From: DATKKG01 sp035543015
GTDB taxonomy: Archaea; Thermoproteota; Nitrososphaeria; Conexivisphaerales; DTJL01
Length of the DNA: 64,000 nucleotides
Direction: 5' to 3'
NCBI GenBank assembly: GCA_035543015.1
Contig: DATKKG010000061.1
Span: 7,282-71,281 of the forward strand
Under the pieces are notes generated by a model. The model was given only the letters and a program-made list of their open reading frames with translations, was not told the DNA's origin and searched no databases. Shown here one piece after another: positions 17,039 through 25,124 of the stretch (position 1 is the stretch's first letter; each line of letters begins with the position of its first letter). Position numbers and translations under genes: made by a program.

Positions 17039-17299
17039 CTAGAGGAAGTTCACGACCTTCTCGGCCTCCATCATGGAAACCAGCCCGGCGAAGTCGATGG
17101 GGTGTGCCCCCTGAGGGAACGAGTCGCCGAGCCCCCGCGAAATGGCGTCCTCCCCGATGTAGTAGACCTCTCCCTTGAACAGGCTACGCTTGGCCAAATA
17201 GACACCGTCCTGCAGCAGCACGACCTTGGCTGAGGGGTCGTAGGCAGCGTAGGCGAAGGCCAGGTCAGCGTACGGCTCGTCGACGAGGTAGATCGCCAA
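17039..17299 (-). CDS. DsrH/TusB-like protein
   Basis: An 86-residue protein with VVLLQDGVYLAKRSLFKGEVYYIGEDAISRG in two adjacent parts: the LLQDGVY segment is typical of DsrH/TusB. It would be the small subunit of a DsrEFH-like hexamer. It sits 12-13 bases from each neighbour in the DsrE-like operon. Confidence 0.7.
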   Translation of the reverse strand: MAIYLVDEPYADLAFAYAAYDPSAKVVLLQDGVYLAKRSLFKGEVYYIGEDAISRGLGDSFPQGAHPIDFAGLVSMMEAEKVVNFL

Positions 17300-17311
17300 C
17301 CCAATCTCCCC

Positions 17312-17665
17312 CTATATGGTGACCAGCCTGTCGACCTTGCTAGCCAGGCCAGCCACGAAGGCCACGCTCACTATCTTCACTCCCTTGTAGTAATCCTTCC
17401 CTTCATCCAGGCCCCTGTTGTAGCTGCAGACCTCGCAGGCGTAGATTTCGGCGCCCTTGGCCAGGAGCGCCTTGAAGTAGTCCATGGGAAGCTTCTGCAG
17501 GACGGGAAAGACCTGCGTTCCCAGAGCGTTGTATATGCCATCCAAGAACAGGAAGAACGTGACCTTGTCGGACCTGTCCAGGGCGGCGTCGGCGATGCGG
17601 CACGCCGTCTGCCAACGCTGGCTCTGAAGCGGTCCGCCTGTCAGAATGATGCCGAACTCTGTCAA
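17312..17665 (-). CDS. DsrE/TusD-like sulfurtransferase subunit
   Basis: A 117-residue DsrE-fold protein: FGIILTGGPLQSQRWQTACR at the start, VTFFLFLDGIYNAL, then YACEVCSYNRG, which places a cysteine pair where DsrE/TusD has the active-site persulfide cysteine. First gene of the DsrE-F-H-like trio, probably accepting sulfur from the TusA-like carrier at 6914-7210. Confidence 0.75.
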   Translation of the reverse strand: MTEFGIILTGGPLQSQRWQTACRIADAALDRSDKVTFFLFLDGIYNALGTQVFPVLQKLPMDYFKALLAKGAEIYACEVCSYNRGLDEGKDYYKGVKIVSVAFVAGLASKVDRLVTI

Positions 17666-17692
17666 GTCGCGAGTTTCTACACAGGCCCTGAC

Positions 17693-18205
17693 TTAAACTT
17701 TATCGCTTACATATCGCATCCAAGAGAGTCTCAGTGCAGCGGCCACTTCCCTGCGATAGAGCCAGGTGAGCGCCGCCACGGTCAACAGCGGGACCAGGGC
17801 ATAAGGATAGAGGATGGAGGTGATGCCGGTGCTCATGACCATTCCCACATAGCCGAAGCCCGTCCCGTTGAAGAAGAGAGGAATGTTGGAGATCAGCAGG
17901 GTGAGAACGAAGGAGACGAAAGCCGCCCTGAGCTTCTCAAGGTTCCAGGTCAGGAAGAGGGGGATGGCGACAAGCCCGAACCGTGGGTCGAAGAACGAAA
18001 GGCCCACGAGGAGCCCGGAGGTCACAGGCCTGTTCTTGCGGCCAGCGTACAGAGAAAGGAGCAACAACGAGGTCTCCAGGACCTTGGGCTGGCCCTCGAC
18101 ATTCGCCGCCTGAGGGTAGGCGGCGACGAACGTCACAAGGTTGAGGAGGATCAGGATGGAGGACGCTACGAAAAACAGCGCCCTTCCGGCGATCACCTGC
18201 TCCAC
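17693..18205 (-). CDS. Membrane protein, possible truncated GT87-type mannosyltransferase
   Basis: A 170-residue protein with about four helices. EGQPKVLETSLLLLSLYAGRKNRPV and SGLLVGLSFFDPRFGL resemble the mid-to-late part of polytopic DUF2029/GT87 mannosyltransferases, which are normally about 400 residues, with the N-terminal catalytic loop missing. Its 5' end is about 90 bases from the left att site of the integrated element, so the gene may have been truncated by rearrangement there. Identification is tentative. Confidence 0.5.
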   Translation of the reverse strand: MEQVIAGRALFFVASSILILLNLVTFVAAYPQAANVEGQPKVLETSLLLLSLYAGRKNRPVTSGLLVGLSFFDPRFGLVAIPLFLTWNLEKLRAAFVSFVLTLLISNIPLFFNGTGFGYVGMVMSTGITSILYPYALVPLLTVAALTWLYRREVAAALRLSWMRYVSDKV

Positions 18206-18295
18206 AGCTTCTTATGTCGTCCAAGGGGGAATCAAAAGCTTGCGCCGAACGCGAAGGAGCGGCCCTGTACGAAGTATTTGCTAGGTCTTTTGCTG

Positions 18296-18309
18296 TGGTG
18301 CGAGGCGCG
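18296..18309. other. Candidate attachment site: 14-bp copy of the tRNA-Gly 3' end
   Basis: TGGTGCGAGGCGCG here is identical to 25125-25138, the CCA-proximal end of tRNA-Gly(CCC) read on the plus strand. The orientation is direct, as expected when an element integrates into a tRNA 3' end and leaves a displaced fragment at its far side. The interval contains a tyrosine integrase next to the intact tRNA. Confidence 0.75.
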
Positions 18310-18327
18310 AGCGCCAGGTCTCAAGCT

Positions 18328-18378
18328 CTGGTGCGATTGCTACGGATTCCGAAATGGGATTGCACAGCAATGCACCAG
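18328..18378. repeat. Inverted repeat beside the left att site
   Basis: CTGGTGCGATTGCT (18328-18341) and AGCAATGCACCAG (18366-18378) pair over 13 bases with a single bulged G, around a 24-base loop. It starts 19 bases inside the element from the 14-bp att copy. It could be an integrase or excisionase arm site, or a terminator; no gene reads into it obviously. Confidence 0.4.
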
Positions 18379-18496
18379 CGCTAACTTCGATTAACGGATA
18401 TTTAATTCTGCCCTGATTCGGTTCTGTGAACTCTTCGGTTGACGGGCAGACCTAAACCCCTTGTGAATTATCGGTGATAGATACCAAGGAAGTGGA

Positions 18497-18700
18497 CTAA
18501 AGATAGGTGCGCAAATCCTTGTGGTTCTCATCGGCCTTCTTGGTCAGGGCGAGTTGAGCGGCTTTGGATAGAGATTTCCATCGTTTCGCTTGCGCCTCCG
18601 TCACTTCGTAAAGAAGGTAGTCACCATCCTCCGCTGGTATGGATAGACCTTCCTGTGTAGCAGCCAGCTTCCCCAAGTCAGGTACTCTAATGTTGGGCAT
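18497..18700 (-). CDS. Small hypothetical protein of the integrated element
   Basis: About 67 residues from the ATG at 18700 (an upstream ATG at 18715 is in frame). The sequence has IPAEDGDYLLYEVTEAQAKR and a lysine-rich C-terminal helix (LALTKKADENHKD). No cysteines, membrane segments or recognisable domain. Base composition is more AT-rich than the chromosomal backbone, as for other genes in this interval. Confidence 0.45.
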   Translation of the reverse strand: MPNIRVPDLGKLAATQEGLSIPAEDGDYLLYEVTEAQAKRWKSLSKAAQLALTKKADENHKDLRTYL

Positions 18701-19036
18701 CACACAGCATGCCAACGCCTGTTATTCAAGTTTGGAGATTTGGACTTTGGTAACTTAACGGGAGTCGAAGATAAGTCAGGTTGGTGGTAACTGGCGGGAG
18801 ATGACTATCACTTCGCGATATTCCGAAAGTCTTCATTACCATGTACAAGGGTTTCGTCGAGCTGGAAGACTGGTGCAAAGGCAAGATAGAACTCAGGATT
18901 CCTACGCTTTAGGCCCAGTGCATGTGCGCTGGGATTATGGATGCCTAACGCGGCTCGGTAGAACTCGTTCTTGTCCGCAGTAGTACCGACAGGAAAACCT
19001 CTGAGGACGCGCGCATGAAAAAAGTCGCATGTGTTG

Positions 19037-19741
19037 TCAGGATGTGATCGAAGTGTAGTACTCGTAGTCTGAGACAATGGTTTGATGAACATTGTCAAAT
19101 GGATAGCCTGGGATCGGGTCGTAACCAGTGGAATCGGTCCAGAACCACCAGACGTTGGTGTTTGTCTTGTATTCCAAGTATTGCCAGTGGCTAACCTGCT
19201 TCCCGACGGTGTCTGGAACGTGTGTTGATTGGGACTCTAGCTGCGAGAGAACCAGAGCTGCGACGTTGAGACTCTGAAATGTGTATTCTTTGACCACGCT
19301 CCCGTCGACCGTCGCCCTCCAAGTATAGGGATTCTGATTGACCAGACTCTCGACCTGGTACCCGTGGTAACCGTTGTTCGGCGAACCCCAGAAGTTACTG
19401 GTTACAACCCCTTGATCTATTATGGTATAGTAGTACTGTTGGCTATATCCCAGCGGCCATTGCAGGTGTCGGTCTATACCGACTTCAAAGGAATTGCCTC
19501 CTGGGGATATTGCCACAACATGAGTCCAGATGTAGTCACTCCACCAGTTGTTCAGGTTCACGTTGTTGATCATCCCATAGCCATAGACTCCGTACTTGTA
19601 GGCCACGTTGCCGCATCTGTACTCTATGCCTGCGTTGCCAGTCATAGCGTTTGCTGCCTGAATCTGAAGCGGGCCAATGAGAGCTGCTGCTTCCACTTGG
19701 AAAATGAGTAAGACGAGCAAAATAACGAAAGTACTTCTCAT
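19037..19741 (-). CDS. Secreted aromatic-rich hypothetical protein
   Basis: The 234-residue product begins with a hydrophobic signal-like helix (FVILLVLLIFQVEAAAL). The mature part is rich in Tyr, Trp and Asn (for example YKYGVYGYGM and LNNWWSDYIWTHVV) and seems beta-rich. No known domain is recognised. It follows the 257-residue anchored protein by six bases on the same strand, so the pair is probably an operon encoding surface-exposed products of the integrated element. Confidence 0.6.
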   Translation of the reverse strand: MRSTFVILLVLLIFQVEAAALIGPLQIQAANAMTGNAGIEYRCGNVAYKYGVYGYGMINNVNLNNWWSDYIWTHVVAISPGGNSFEVGIDRHLQWPLGYSQQYYYTIIDQGVVTSNFWGSPNNGYHGYQVESLVNQNPYTWRATVDGSVVKEYTFQSLNVAALVLSQLESQSTHVPDTVGKQVSHWQYLEYKTNTNVWWFWTDSTGYDPIPGYPFDNVHQTIVSDYEYYTSITS

Positions 19742-19747
19742 GTATGA

Positions 19748-20521
19748 TCACCTCATGGAAGTGACGAGCTTCATAGTATCATCCATCGACAGGACAGACC
19801 TGATTACGTAGGAGCCACCAGGGCTGTAGATGCCGATGTAGATGCCGCTGTATTCGAATCCGATAGTCTCGCCAATCGCGTTCTTGGTCGTGCCTTCCTT
19901 CTGTACCCGTATGTCGGCAGGAACCCCGAGGAGCTGTTCTCTCGATATCGTAACGAGGTTGGTGCCGTTGAAGGTCGTGTTGATCTTTGCTATCCAAGCA
20001 TCGATCTTCTGATTGATAACCGCCTGAGCTTCGCTTGGCGCCGCCGAAGTCCACGCGCTATCAGGCGGAGTGACGGTCAAATCAAGTTGGTACGGTTCTC
20101 CCATCTTAGAACTTCCGAGGATTTCGATGAATTGGACTTTCCGACCGAGTATCTTCGACCAAGCGTTTTCGCTAGGGGAAGACACGGTATTGAGAGATGT
20201 GTAGGAGTAGACGTATGTGATTCCTCCGCTTGAATCATTGAGTGTGTTGCTGTCAAAAACTAGGACTGCTTGGAGCTTGAGCCCGTTGGGAACAAAAGTG
20301 GGCTGCATTACGCTGCGTCCGCCAGCCGCCAGGAGCTGCTGAGCTTCCTCGGACGTAACCAGCCATCCCTGGGTGTTGTAGGTCACGTGCAGCGCATCTG
20401 TGGAAGCGGGCGACCACAAAACGGCAAGTACGGGAATTGTCAATGCTACTACTACGAGGGCAATTATGACGAAGTCCTTGGCTCTAGGGTGAGATACGGT
20501 CTTTGGGTTCATAATCCTCAC
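19748..20521 (-). CDS. Membrane-anchored extracellular hypothetical protein
   Basis: Of 257 residues, a short cytoplasmic N-terminus is followed by one helix (FVIIALVVVALTIPVLAVLW) and then a long polar region with N-glycosylation-type sequons (NTTFNGTN). It is predicted to face outside. No catalytic motif is seen; a weak resemblance to DUF4367-type anchored proteins is possible. First gene of the 20521 to 19037 pair. Confidence 0.6.
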   Translation of the reverse strand: MRIMNPKTVSHPRAKDFVIIALVVVALTIPVLAVLWSPASTDALHVTYNTQGWLVTSEEAQQLLAAGGRSVMQPTFVPNGLKLQAVLVFDSNTLNDSSGGITYVYSYTSLNTVSSPSENAWSKILGRKVQFIEILGSSKMGEPYQLDLTVTPPDSAWTSAAPSEAQAVINQKIDAWIAKINTTFNGTNLVTISREQLLGVPADIRVQKEGTTKNAIGETIGFEYSGIYIGIYSPGGSYVIRSVLSMDDTMKLVTSMR

Positions 20522-20659
20522 TTGGAATAATCCAAGAAATAGGATATTTACTGTTGCGCATCCTGGCTACGTATCTTATGTACTCACTCAGGATAAGTGT
20601 GAACACTTGCTCTCTTCATCTGTATCGTTCCTGTCGAACTGACGTATATCACGGTCATC

Positions 20660-21445
20660 GTGAGAGGCCTCCTAGCGCCCAATCGTCCCCGTAATCCTTA
20701 TAGTAAGGACTGGGGCTTGAGACTATCAAGGAGAGCTGCCAGGCCATTGCGGGCTCGGCCTACGCCTGATGATGACAAACCAGACAGCCTATTCGAGTCC
20801 TCCACTAGGCTTGCCGATAGACTCACCAGACGAATAAGGTTCGAGCTGGGAGTGTACGCTCTTGCCTACGGGATGGCCGTGTGGGTGATCTTCTTCCTGC
20901 TTGCGAGTTCTTTGAGCCTTGGTTTGTCATACATTGGCTCTCCCGACTCGGCATCATCTCTCCTTCTTCGCAATCCAGTATCATTGGTCATTTTCGCTGC
21001 AGCGAGCATCGTTCTTGCGGGGACTGCGTACGCAATCGGAAAGCGGAAATGGAAAGAACTCTTCGGTCTAAAGAGCCAGTTGAATGCAGTATCCAGGGGC
21101 CACGGTGCCAAAGGAGGAGGAGCTGAACCAAGCGAGGAAGGAATGAGCGTCATGGAACCGTACTTCTTCCTAGCCGACAAGCTGCCAGGATGGATGGCGG
21201 AATCTTACAGGCTCAAGATCGGGCAGGCCGTGACGTTTGGTTTGGGCGCATTCTTGCTGGTTATGGTTGTCTCTTGGCCGAGCTTGGGCGGAATCACACT
21301 TGCTGCATTGACGGGGTTCCTCGTTTGGCTGTACTTCAGGTATGAAGGGAAGTCGGCATATGATCACGAACGCCGTAATGCTGCCGCGAGAATCGAGAAA
21401 CTGAGACTGGAGCAAGAAGGGCTGGTCAGAAACCTGTATGAGTGA
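20660..21445 (+). CDS. Four-helix membrane protein, first gene of a membrane/winged-helix pair (copy 1)
   Basis: About 261 residues from the first in-frame GTG; a TTG at 20747 preceded by AAGGAGAG is a plausible alternative. Topology: charged N-terminal region, two helices (around residues 68-90 and 104-124), a polar segment of about 60 residues, a helix hairpin (around 188-224), and a basic coiled C-terminus ending LEQEGLVRNLYE. The same architecture is found at 57214-57930. The stop overlaps the start of the winged-helix gene by eight bases. Function unknown. Confidence 0.65.
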   Translation: MRGLLAPNRPRNPYSKDWGLRLSRRAARPLRARPTPDDDKPDSLFESSTRLADRLTRRIRFELGVYALAYGMAVWVIFFLLASSLSLGLSYIGSPDSASSLLLRNPVSLVIFAAASIVLAGTAYAIGKRKWKELFGLKSQLNAVSRGHGAKGGGAEPSEEGMSVMEPYFFLADKLPGWMAESYRLKIGQAVTFGLGAFLLVMVVSWPSLGGITLAALTGFLVWLYFRYEGKSAYDHERRNAAARIEKLRLEQEGLVRNLYE

Positions 21446-21716
21446 AGATGGCTGGAAGCCAGACCCATACGTTCTAGCCAGACTGGTTGACACGCTCTCT
21501 AGGAATGGCCCGATGAAGAGGACCAACCTTCAGATGAGCGCCAGACTGAATTACTCGGCTCTGACCAGATATGTCGATTGGATGTCTCAGCATAGCTTGG
21601 TTGGAATCAATGAGGATGAAGGTTCCCAGATGGTAGTTCTTACTCAGAAAGGGAAGGACGCACAAGAAGCATTCGTCAAGTGGCTCGCCAAGGTGTTCGA
21701 CAGCTACACTTTCTGA
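21438..21716 (+). CDS. Winged-helix protein, second gene of the pair (copy 1)
   Basis: A 92-residue winged-helix domain: PYVLARLVDTLSRNGPMKRT (helix 1), NLQMSARLNYSALTRYVDWM (recognition region) and a wing with SQMVVLTQKGKDA. It is clearly related to the product of 57927-58208 (shared KPDxYVLAR, GPMKkTN, hSLV and KG motifs). It overlaps the membrane-protein gene, so the two are translated together. It may regulate the module or act as the soluble partner of the membrane protein. Confidence 0.75.
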   Translation: MSEDGWKPDPYVLARLVDTLSRNGPMKRTNLQMSARLNYSALTRYVDWMSQHSLVGINEDEGSQMVVLTQKGKDAQEAFVKWLAKVFDSYTF

Positions 21717-21981
21717 CATCGGCTTCCAGCTCGATAGAATGATTCAACGGAGATCGTCCTAGATTAGTCTCCTTAGGCCTGGAACACGGGAGCAAGACAG
21801 GTAGTTCTTGAAATGGGAAAATGATCGAATCGGGAAAACCACCTAGCGCCACTACGAAGTTCACGTGTCACAGATGCGTATCCGCAGTGCGCATCTAAGC
21901 TACCGAACCCCTAATTATCGCGACGAATCTCTCAAGCGCCACTCAGAGCAAATCTGAGGCCACAACTGAAGGCAGGAAGAA

Positions 21982-22281
21982 ATGACGAAAGATAAAGAGT
22001 TTGAGAATAGGGTCACCAAGTGCTTCGATATCAGCCTGGACCGACTTGGAACGGGTGTCAGGGACGTCGTTTACAGGTACTTGAAACTCACCAGTGGGAT
22101 AGAACGTACTGCTATTGTGGACAATCCAGACGAGTTCATGAGGGCTCTTACGGAGATTTTCGGAATGGGTGCGCACTACATAGAGAGAATGGCCACAGAA
22201 GCAATCGAAGAAGAGTTCGACCTCGGTCCTACCCCCAGAGATCTCGTGAATGCGGTGCCCAAGGCAAAAGCTGAGAGATAA
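21982..22281 (+). CDS. Small helical protein related to the product of 5082-5390
   Basis: A 99-residue all-helical protein with RLGTGVRDVVYRYLKLTSGI, NPDEFMRALTEIFGMGAHYI and a terminal acidic helix IEEEFDLGPTP. It is the same unknown archaeal family as 5082-5390, and may be an output or adaptor domain. It stands alone in the element, 265 bases after the winged-helix gene. Confidence 0.6.
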   Translation: MTKDKEFENRVTKCFDISLDRLGTGVRDVVYRYLKLTSGIERTAIVDNPDEFMRALTEIFGMGAHYIERMATEAIEEEFDLGPTPRDLVNAVPKAKAER

Positions 22282-22695
22282 TCCTATCCAGCACTCACGA
22301 ATCAACTAACCCAGATCGACCTTATGATTCCAAAATCCAGAGGGAAGAATGTATCGCAACCCAAGGGTTGAACTAGGTGGCGCTTCCGCCCCACCGCCAA
22401 ACAGCATGGACAAGAAGCTGAAGGGGAATGAAACGCTAGGTGGTTCTGTTGCGTTGACGGTTGACGGGACAAGATCACGGCGCTGTAAGGTTTCTGTTGA
22501 TGTATCCGAAGTATACACTCCGCTGACGGCTTCTTGGACAACAGACTGTTGACATACTCTTTGATATTTATTACACGATCTATGTTAAGCTACGCCTTCG
22601 ACTGGCAAACTCGCTCTGTCCGAGCAATCAACCGAAACTTGGCATTACCCAGACTCTGCTCAATCAACCGACGATTGACCAGGACCTAGGAGAGC
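22282..22695. promoter_or_regulatory. Non-coding region with repeated TCAACCGA motifs (candidate origin or operator)
   Basis: This 414-base gap has TCAACCGA at 22628-22635 and 22664-22671, a related CGGTTGACGGG at 22458-22468, and an AT-rich stretch around 22557-22590. The same 8-mer or its complement recurs at 23333-23340, 23364-23371 and 18435-18442, all inside the integrated element. Clustering around the gene 22696-23367 suggests iterons or binding sites for an element-encoded protein. A 67-codon frame at 22349-22552 is present but unconvincing. Confidence 0.45.
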
Positions 22696-23367
22696 TTATC
22701 CGAGAGAAAGCTCGTCGCCCTCGGGATAACGCTGTTCGTATTGAAGCCCCTTGAGGTATTCGTTAAGCTTGTCCTTCGTGTCGTGTTCGACCTTCCGCAC
22801 TACTTCTTTCTCGGCCAACGAGTCGACGTAGGGGGGAACCCGATACGCCTTCTTCGTCTTTGTGTTGACCAAGACGTAGGGCTTGTATGGGTACTCCTCT
22901 TCTTGACCGAGGTCCACATAATGAATCATAAGATGCGAGAAGCGGGAGATGTTCTCCGCAACCTTGACCATGTCATCTACGGACATGACCCTTTCCCTGT
23001 TCTCTAAGAGGTATTTGCCAAGGATGACAGCCAACAACTCAACCGCCCCAAAGGACACTACAGTCTGAAGCTGTAGCAAGTTCATCTGAATCAGAGAGCC
23101 TAACAGGTATAGTACTGCGAATCCCAGCGCGATCACCCAAGCGTATAGCCAGAGTACCCTTATGGCTTCCTTCGTTGTCGGTTTGAAATGCTTCCACCGA
23201 TAATAGAAATATCCATAAACGACTTCTGCGACTGAAAGCCTCCTGTGCTCTACTTCTGGCAGCCTTTGTGACCCATTAGTGGGTTCGCGCATGGCTCTTA
23301 AGAATGTTGAAAAGAACGGCTCTAGGAAGTCTTCGGTTGACTGACCGAAAACCCTACACGTTATCAA
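22696..23367 (-). CDS. Two-helix membrane protein of the integrated element
   Basis: 223 residues from a TTG at 23367, or about 198 from an ATG at 23292. Two adjacent hydrophobic helices (LWLYAWVIALGFAVLYLLG and VVSFGAVELLAVILG) divide a basic N-terminus from an acidic C-terminal domain with EEEYPYKPYVLVNTKTKKAY. No known family recognised. Repeats of TCAACCGA lie on both sides of the gene, and a TATA-like TTATAAC on the minus strand near 23400 supports the longer start. Confidence 0.55.
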   Translation of the reverse strand: MITCRVFGQSTEDFLEPFFSTFLRAMREPTNGSQRLPEVEHRRLSVAEVVYGYFYYRWKHFKPTTKEAIRVLWLYAWVIALGFAVLYLLGSLIQMNLLQLQTVVSFGAVELLAVILGKYLLENRERVMSVDDMVKVAENISRFSHLMIHYVDLGQEEEYPYKPYVLVNTKTKKAYRVPPYVDSLAEKEVVRKVEHDTKDKLNEYLKGLQYEQRYPEGDELSLG

Positions 23368-23426
23368 CCGACAACTTCCCAGAGCCCAGAGGCCAGTCGG
23401 TTATAAGCTCAGCAAAGCAGTAAGAC

Positions 23427-23579
23427 GTGTACCGGAAGCAAGAAGATGTCAAGCCCGAGACAGTCGAAGTGCCGGTGAAAGTCTTGGAGGGGATCTTGGA
23501 AGAGCTGGACAAACTGAGGAAAGAGATCCGAGGTTCGTCCTAGCTCGCCGTTTCCCTCTTCCGGTCCCGTTTCGTTAGA
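23427..23579 (+). CDS. Possible small coiled-coil protein
   Basis: A 50-codon GTG-started frame with VKVLEGILEELDKLRKRD, an amphipathic helix typical of small plasmid regulators. A TTATAAGC element about 27 bases upstream could drive a leaderless message. It overlaps the 3' end of the integrase gene by 40 bases on the other strand. Support is limited to the promoter-like sequence and composition. Confidence 0.3.
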
Positions 23580-24862
23580 AGCTCTGCTACCTGGGCTTGA
23601 AGGCCCTCGAGTCTTCTGTCCCATGCCTCCTCCTTCATTCTCGTCTTCTCCTCAAGCTCTTTCCTTTCGAGCTCCATCTTCTTGCGTTCGCTCGCGATCT
23701 GCTCTTCCATGCGCTGCTGAAGGGTCGGATTGGGATTCATCCCGAGTGGGGCCGAACATGTGCCGCAATATGCCATGGATGGCGGATTCTGAGAGTGACA
23801 TCTAGGACAAAGTATCATCTGTGGCCTCGGCTTCTCGGCTTCCTGCCCCATGTAGAGCCGCTTGGTCATCGCCGTAAGGTCGTTCTGGGCCAGGTGTACG
23901 TAGGTGCTCGGCATCGTGGAGTTGTCGGACCAGCCGTACTTCTTCCTCAACCCCTCTTCGTTCATCCCCAGGCGCGCGTCCCGCGTCGCGGCGGAATGGC
24001 GGAAAAGATGATGGTACACGTCCCGCTTCCTGACGCCGGCTCTGTCGGCCAGCTTCTTCAGGTCCTTCCGGGACGCATAATATCCCCATGCCTCGCCATA
24101 CCCGTTGTTGCTCTGGTTGACGAAGAGAGGAGCGTTAGGGTCCTCCTTCGCCGGATGAAATTCAAGCCAAGCGGCGACGTAGGCCGCTGAAGTGCAAAGG
24201 TATAGGTTTCTGGGGTCGGTCTTCGACTCCGGGATCATGCAGAACATGTCATTGTCGACGAAGCTGATGTCACCCACTCGCAGCTTGAGGAGCTCTCCGA
24301 TGCGAGGCCCGATTTCGTAGCTGAGGGCGACGTAGGCTTTCATCATCGGTCTTGTTGCGGCCCTGATCATACGAGTTACCTCCTCGTCCGTGAATAGGTC
24401 CGTGGGCACGACCCTCTTGTTTCGCTTGATGGTCGTGGAGAGCATCTCCACTTCGGGTGGGAAGATGTGCCTCCTCTGCCATTTCGCGTATTCTTCACGG
24501 GGGGCCCTCAGCCATTGGAAGTAGGATTTCAGGACCTGGACATAGTCCCGTTTCGTGCTGTCCCTGCAATCCTCCAAGGTCTTGGAGTTCTTCATGGAGT
24601 AGATCCATGAGGCGAGCTCGACGATCGTGTCCGAGTCGGCAGCTTCGAACGACGTTCGACTGGAGTGGAGGTGAATGGCCATCTGCTCAAGGTGATAGCC
24701 GTACTTGGTGACGCGCCCGAGGTTGAGGTTTCGCGCGATCAGCAGGTTCAGGAAGGCCAGTATTTCGGTCCTGTCCCTCTGATCGATCGCTGCTCTGCCT
24801 ATGTTCCTCCTGCACACCTCCAGTCGTCGTCCATAGCCGTGAATGTCGTGGGACATGGTCAT
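23540..24862 (-). CDS. Tyrosine recombinase/integrase with C-terminal zinc ribbon and coiled coil
   Basis: A 440-residue integrase. The catalytic residues are visible: R187 in GPRIGELLKLR, H285 and R288 in HHLFRHSAAT, W311 in KKYGWSDN and nucleophile Y321 in STYVHL. The N-terminal SAM-like core-binding domain spans about residues 30-130. After the catalytic domain come a four-cysteine zinc ribbon (CPRCHS, CGTC, about 352-369) and a coiled coil (378-436), which are unusual additions. It sits 262 bases from the tRNA-Gly 3' end used as the attachment site, so it most likely integrated this element. Confidence 0.92.
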   Translation of the reverse strand: MTMSHDIHGYGRRLEVCRRNIGRAAIDQRDRTEILAFLNLLIARNLNLGRVTKYGYHLEQMAIHLHSSRTSFEAADSDTIVELASWIYSMKNSKTLEDCRDSTKRDYVQVLKSYFQWLRAPREEYAKWQRRHIFPPEVEMLSTTIKRNKRVVPTDLFTDEEVTRMIRAATRPMMKAYVALSYEIGPRIGELLKLRVGDISFVDNDMFCMIPESKTDPRNLYLCTSAAYVAAWLEFHPAKEDPNAPLFVNQSNNGYGEAWGYYASRKDLKKLADRAGVRKRDVYHHLFRHSAATRDARLGMNEEGLRKKYGWSDNSTMPSTYVHLAQNDLTAMTKRLYMGQEAEKPRPQMILCPRCHSQNPPSMAYCGTCSAPLGMNPNPTLQQRMEEQIASERKKMELERKELEEKTRMKEEAWDRRLEGLQAQVAELLTKRDRKRETAS

Positions 24863-25124
24863 GGCCGGGCAGGCCTCCTTTCGACCCTGACATGAATTCT
24901 CCCGGTCTCAGGCCAGCGGAAATCGCTTGAGAGGGTTGCCGACTCATCACTCCATGGTCGACGATCCCCCATTGCAGATCGGAGTACCGCCTTGTTCGGG
25001 CGCGCTGTTTCTCTCCGCAGAGGCAGAGCCGTCCGTTTGGCGTGCCGGTGGGAACTGGCCATTACAGGCCAGATATGCGGGAGCTTAAAAGACACCGGAC
25101 GGTGGCGCACCAGACTTGGAGTTA

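Noticed and set aside
18808..19098. 96-codon minus-strand frame before the secreted-protein gene's 3' end
   Set aside because: It overlaps 19037-19741 by 60 bases, has no TATA or ribosome-binding signal, and shows no domain; probably a chance frame.
22349..22552. 67-codon plus-strand frame in the iteron gap
   Set aside because: No promoter signal, composition unlike neighbours, and it contains one of the repeated motifs; more likely non-coding.
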